Assembly: GCA_034002745.1 (NCBI GenBank)
Contig: JAVEZY010000001.1
Span: forward strand, 124,001-188,000
Direction of reading: 5' to 3'
From: JAITWN01 sp034002745
GTDB lineage: Bacteria; Pseudomonadota; Gammaproteobacteria; SZUA-140
Length of the DNA: 64,000 nt
Shown here: positions 61,529 to 64,000 of the stretch, piece by piece
How the letters are laid out: every line of letters starts with the position of its first letter
Numbering within the stretch: position 1 is the first letter of the stretch
Made by a program: the position numbers and the translations under genes
The notes under the pieces: model-generated
What the model was told of the DNA's origin: nothing
Database searches by the model: none
Seen by the model: only the letters and a program-made list of their open reading frames with translations

Positions 61529-62746
61529 TCACGCGAGTTGGTCCGCGGCCATGAACAGCATCAGCAGTTCGTTGAGATAGCGTCTTCCCCGCTCGGTGGG
61601 CCATATCCGCAAGTGATCGCGCTCGATCAGTCCCAGTGCTTCGGCGCGCGCAAGCTCCCGCTCGAACAACATCAGGGGAATGCCAGCATGTTCCTCGAAC
61701 ACGCGGCGATGGAATCCCGCGCTCAGGCGCAGCGCATTCATCATGAACTCCAGGCCGAGATCGGCCGCAGTTTCGAGCCGGCGCCTTTCGGCGATGCGCG
61801 TCGCGCCTTCGCCGGCCAGATAATCACGCGGGCTGCGCAGGCGCGAGCAGCGTTCGACGGACTGCGAGGAAACGACGGTGATCTTGGCGTGCGCGCCGGC
61901 GCCGATGCCGAGATAGTCGCCGAACAGCCAGTAATTCAGGTTGTGTTCGCATCGATGGCCGGGCCGGGCCCAGGCCGATACCTCGTACTGATCGTAGCCG
62001 GCAGTGGCGAAAAGCTCGCGGCAATGCTCCTGCATTTCCCATAGCGCGTCGTCGTCGGCGGTCGCCGGCGGTGCGTGATGGAACGCGGTGTTCGGCTCGA
62101 TGGTGAGCTGATAGTGCGATACGTGGGGCGCGCCGAGGGCAAGGGCCGCGCGCAGATCGGCCTGCGCACCGGCGACAGACTGTCCGGGGAGCCCGTACAT
62201 CAGGTCGATGTTCCAGTTGTCGAAGCCGGCGGCGATGGCGCCTTCGGCGGCGCTTCTGGCGGCGGTGGCGTCGTGGATGCGGCCGATGCGGCGCAGCAGT
62301 TCATCGTCCAGGCTCTGCACGCCGATCGACAGGCGGTTGATGCCGGCGGCTTTCAGTTCGGTCAGCCTGGCCTGATCCACCGTGCCCGGATTGGCTTCCA
62401 GGGTGATCTCGGCGCCGGGGCGCAGCGGGACGCGGGCCCGGACCTCGGAAAGCAGGCGGTCCACCGACTCGGGCCGCAGCAGGCTGGGCGTGCCGCCGCC
62501 GATGAAAACGGTTTCCACCGGCCGGCCCCACACCCGGGGCAGATCGTGCTCGAGGTCCGCAACCAGCGCTGCGATGTATTCGGATTCCGGAATGTCGCCG
62601 CGCGGTTCGTGCGAGTTGAAGTCGCAGTACGGGCACTTGCGCGTGCACCAGGGCACATGGATATAGAGGGAGAGCGGCGGCGGAGCCTTGAAATCGGGAA
62701 TCTGCGCCATGACTGGCGGGCGGATCCGGACCATGTCCCCGCTCAT
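61529..62746 (-). CDS. hemW: Radical SAM heme chaperone HemW
   Basis: Binds heme and delivers it to respiratory proteins; formerly annotated as a coproporphyrinogen oxidase. The 405-residue protein has the radical-SAM cluster CTRKCPYCDF (Cys34, Cys38, Cys41) after LSLYIHVPW. It also has VFIGGGTPSLL, GVQSLDDELLRRIGR and the C-terminal HemN_C domain. The four-cysteine pattern of true HemN is absent from the first motif. Start at 62746 overlaps the rdgB stop (ATGA); the ATG at 62710 is an alternative. Confidence 0.93.
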   Translation of the reverse strand: MSGDMVRIRPPVMAQIPDFKAPPPLSLYIHVPWCTRKCPYCDFNSHEPRGDIPESEYIAALVADLEHDLPRVWGRPVETVFIGGGTPSLLRPESVDRLLSEVRARVPLRPGAEITLEANPGTVDQARLTELKAAGINRLSIGVQSLDDELLRRIGRIHDATAARSAAEGAIAAGFDNWNIDLMYGLPGQSVAGAQADLRAALALGAPHVSHYQLTIEPNTAFHHAPPATADDDALWEMQEHCRELFATAGYDQYEVSAWARPGHRCEHNLNYWLFGDYLGIGAGAHAKITVVSSQSVERCSRLRSPRDYLAGEGATRIAERRRLETAADLGLEFMMNALRLSAGFHRRVFEEHAGIPLMLFERELARAEALGLIERDHLRIWPTERGRRYLNELLMLFMAADQLA

Positions 62747-63369
62747 GATGGAGCCGGCGTTTCCAGCGCGCGCAGCAGCGCCGCCAGCGCCTGGCCGCGA
62801 TGGCTGAGCCGGTTCTTGGTTTCCGGCGCCAGTTCCGCGGCCGAGCGGCCATGGCCGGGCACCAGGAACACCGGATCGTAGCCGAAGCCGCCACTGCCTC
62901 GCGGTTCGGTGAGGATGCTGCCCTCCCAGGTGCCCTGGCAGATGAGTGGTGTGGGATCGGCGGCGTGACGCAGCAGCACGATGACGCAGCGGAAGCGCGC
63001 CGAGCGCTCGTCCTCGGGAACGCCGGCAAGCGCGTCCAGCAACTTGCGTACGTTCGGGCCGCTGTCACCGCCGGGGCCGGCGTAGCGCGCCGAATGGATT
63101 CCGGGAGCGCCGTTCAGCGCGTCGACCTCCAGTCCGGAATCGTCGGCGAGGGCGGGCAGGCCGGTGTGCCGGGCCGCGTTCCGTGCCTTGATGATGGCGT
63201 TCTCGACGAAGGTGAGCCCGTTCTCCTCGGCTTCCGGCACGCCGAATTCGCTTTGCGAGCAGATGGCGATCCCGGTTCCGGCGAGGAGTTCCGCGAACTC
63301 GCGGAGCTTGCCCTGGTTCCCGCTGGCCAGAACGATGCGACGTTCCGCAGCGGACGCACGGACGTTCAT
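62743..63369 (-). CDS. rdgB: XTP/dITP diphosphatase RdgB
   Basis: Removes non-canonical purine nucleotides (ITP, dITP, XTP). The 208-residue protein has RIVLASGNQGKLREFAELL, TFVENAIIKARNAA, ADDSGLEVDALNGAPGIHSA, GSGGFGYDPVF and KNRLSHRGQAL, all signature blocks of the Ham1 family. It overlaps rph and hemW at its two ends. Confidence 0.96.
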   Translation of the reverse strand: MNVRASAAERRIVLASGNQGKLREFAELLAGTGIAICSQSEFGVPEAEENGLTFVENAIIKARNAARHTGLPALADDSGLEVDALNGAPGIHSARYAGPGGDSGPNVRKLLDALAGVPEDERSARFRCVIVLLRHAADPTPLICQGTWEGSILTEPRGSGGFGYDPVFLVPGHGRSAAELAPETKNRLSHRGQALAALLRALETPAPS

Positions 63370-64000
63370 CGGCGGTCCGCGGTGCCGAGCGTTTCCTGCT
63401 GCAGGGTGATCAGGCGGCTGATGCCGGAGCGCGCGAGCTCGACCATGGCCAGCAGTTCGTCCATGCGGAAGGCGTGCCCCTCCGCAGTGCCCTGCAGCTC
63501 GATGAAGGCGCCGGCATCGTTCATGACCACGTTCATGTCGGTCTCGGCCTGCGAATCCTCGACATAGTCGAGGTCAAGCACCGGGACTCCCTTATAGATG
63601 CCGACCGAGACCGAGGCGACATAGCCATGGAGCGGGTTCTTGCTCAGCGCGCGCTGACGCATCAGTGTGGAAACTGCGTCCGCGAGCGCGACATAGCCGC
63701 CGGTGATGGCAGCGGTGCGGGTACCGCCGTCGGCCTGGAGGACGTCGCAGTCGATGGTGATGGTGCGTTCCCCCAGCGCATCCAGATTCGCCGCGGCGCG
63801 CAGCGAGCGGCCGATCAGGCGCTGGATTTCCAGGGTACGGCCACCCTGGCGACCGCGTGCGGCTTCGCGTTGCATGCGCTGGCCGGTGGATCGCGGCAGC
63901 ATGCCGTATTCGGCGGTTATCCAGCCGCGCCCCGTGCCCTTGAGGAAGGGGGGCACGCGTTGCTCGACGCTCGCGTTGCACAGTACGCGGGTATGACCGA
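63366..64000 (-). CDS. rph: Ribonuclease PH (N-terminus beyond the window)
   Basis: Phosphorolytic exoribonuclease that trims tRNA 3' ends. About 211 residues are visible, reading in from the window edge (GHTRVLCNASVEQRVPPFLK). They include GWITAEYGMLPRSTGQRM, the phosphate-site region EIQRLIGRSLRA, ITIDCDVLQADGGTRTAAIT and DLDYVEDSQAETDMNVVM. The first 25 or so residues are missing on the right. The rph-rdgB-hemW order is widespread in gammaproteobacteria. Confidence 0.95.
   Translation of the reverse strand, partial: GHTRVLCNASVEQRVPPFLKGTGRGWITAEYGMLPRSTGQRMQREAARGRQGGRTLEIQRLIGRSLRAAANLDALGERTITIDCDVLQADGGTRTAAITGGYVALADAVSTLMRQRALSKNPLHGYVASVSVGIYKGVPVLDLDYVEDSQAETDMNVVMNDAGAFIELQGTAEGHAFRMDELLAMVELARSGISRLITLQQETLGTADRR

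Overview
The window is a 64 kb piece of a high-GC gammaproteobacterial chromosome from a draft assembly or metagenome bin; it holds one 100-N scaffold gap. The gammaproteobacterial call rests on gene order: topA-smg-dprA-lysM diverging from def-fmt-rsmB, dusB-fis-purH, yggX-mutY, thiSG-trmB and hemW-rdgB-rph. A form I RuBisCO operon with its activase genes (cbbLSQO) and a CbbR regulator point to a chemolithoautotroph. Azurin, a copper-resistance operon and an arsenic operon suggest a metal-exposed, respiratory lifestyle. Genus cannot be assigned from the sequence alone.

Layout. 1-3.7 kb: topA (partial), smg, dprA and a LysM protein on the minus strand. 3.8-14.2 kb: def-fmt-rsmB, a DUF4390 protein, an NtrY/NtrX-type two-component pair, trkA-trkH and a small methyltransferase on the plus strand. 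14-20 kb: lpxL-like acyltransferase, a short metH, proline iminopeptidase, dtd and apaH. 20-23.1 kb: hemF, tsaC (split by a false gap) and purD. 23.3-27.3 kb: two tandem secreted beta-propeller-like paralogues wedged between purD and purH. 27.3-32 kb: purH, fis, dusB, a DUF3426 protein and prmA. 32-36.2 kb: an outer-membrane-like protein, a Cys-cluster protein, a GMP/IMP nucleotidase, nudE, cysQ and azurin. 36.3-42.5 kb: copB, copA, a His-rich CopL-like leader and a 1110-residue beta-helix/DUF11/CFI-box surface protein. 42.7-48.6 kb: tRNA-Phe, a SUMF1-fold lipoprotein, yggX, mutY, asmA, two small membrane proteins and a host-attachment family protein. 48.6-56 kb: the cbb region. 56-58.4 kb: acr3-arsC-arsI-arsR. 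58.7-64 kb: tRNA-Gly, thiS-thiG-trmB, serB, hemW, rdgB and rph (partial).

How the genes work together. The cbb region carries RuBisCO (cbbLS), its MoxR-type activase (cbbQ) and the VWA adaptor (cbbO), followed by two unrecognised small genes and cbbR. Each of the first three cbb junctions holds a strong hairpin, which suggests stepped expression from one promoter region that contains palindromes suited to CbbR. The ars operon covers arsenate reduction, arsenite efflux and probable C-As bond cleavage. CopA/CopB with the His-rich leader resemble the Xanthomonas copLAB arrangement.

Best candidates for new biology: the two unknown genes in the cbb cluster, the tandem propeller proteins with membrane-anchor tails, the NtrX with a missing sigma-54 loop, and a MetH that lacks its reactivation domain. 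The apparent break in tsaC is an assembly artefact that can be repaired from the sequence itself.
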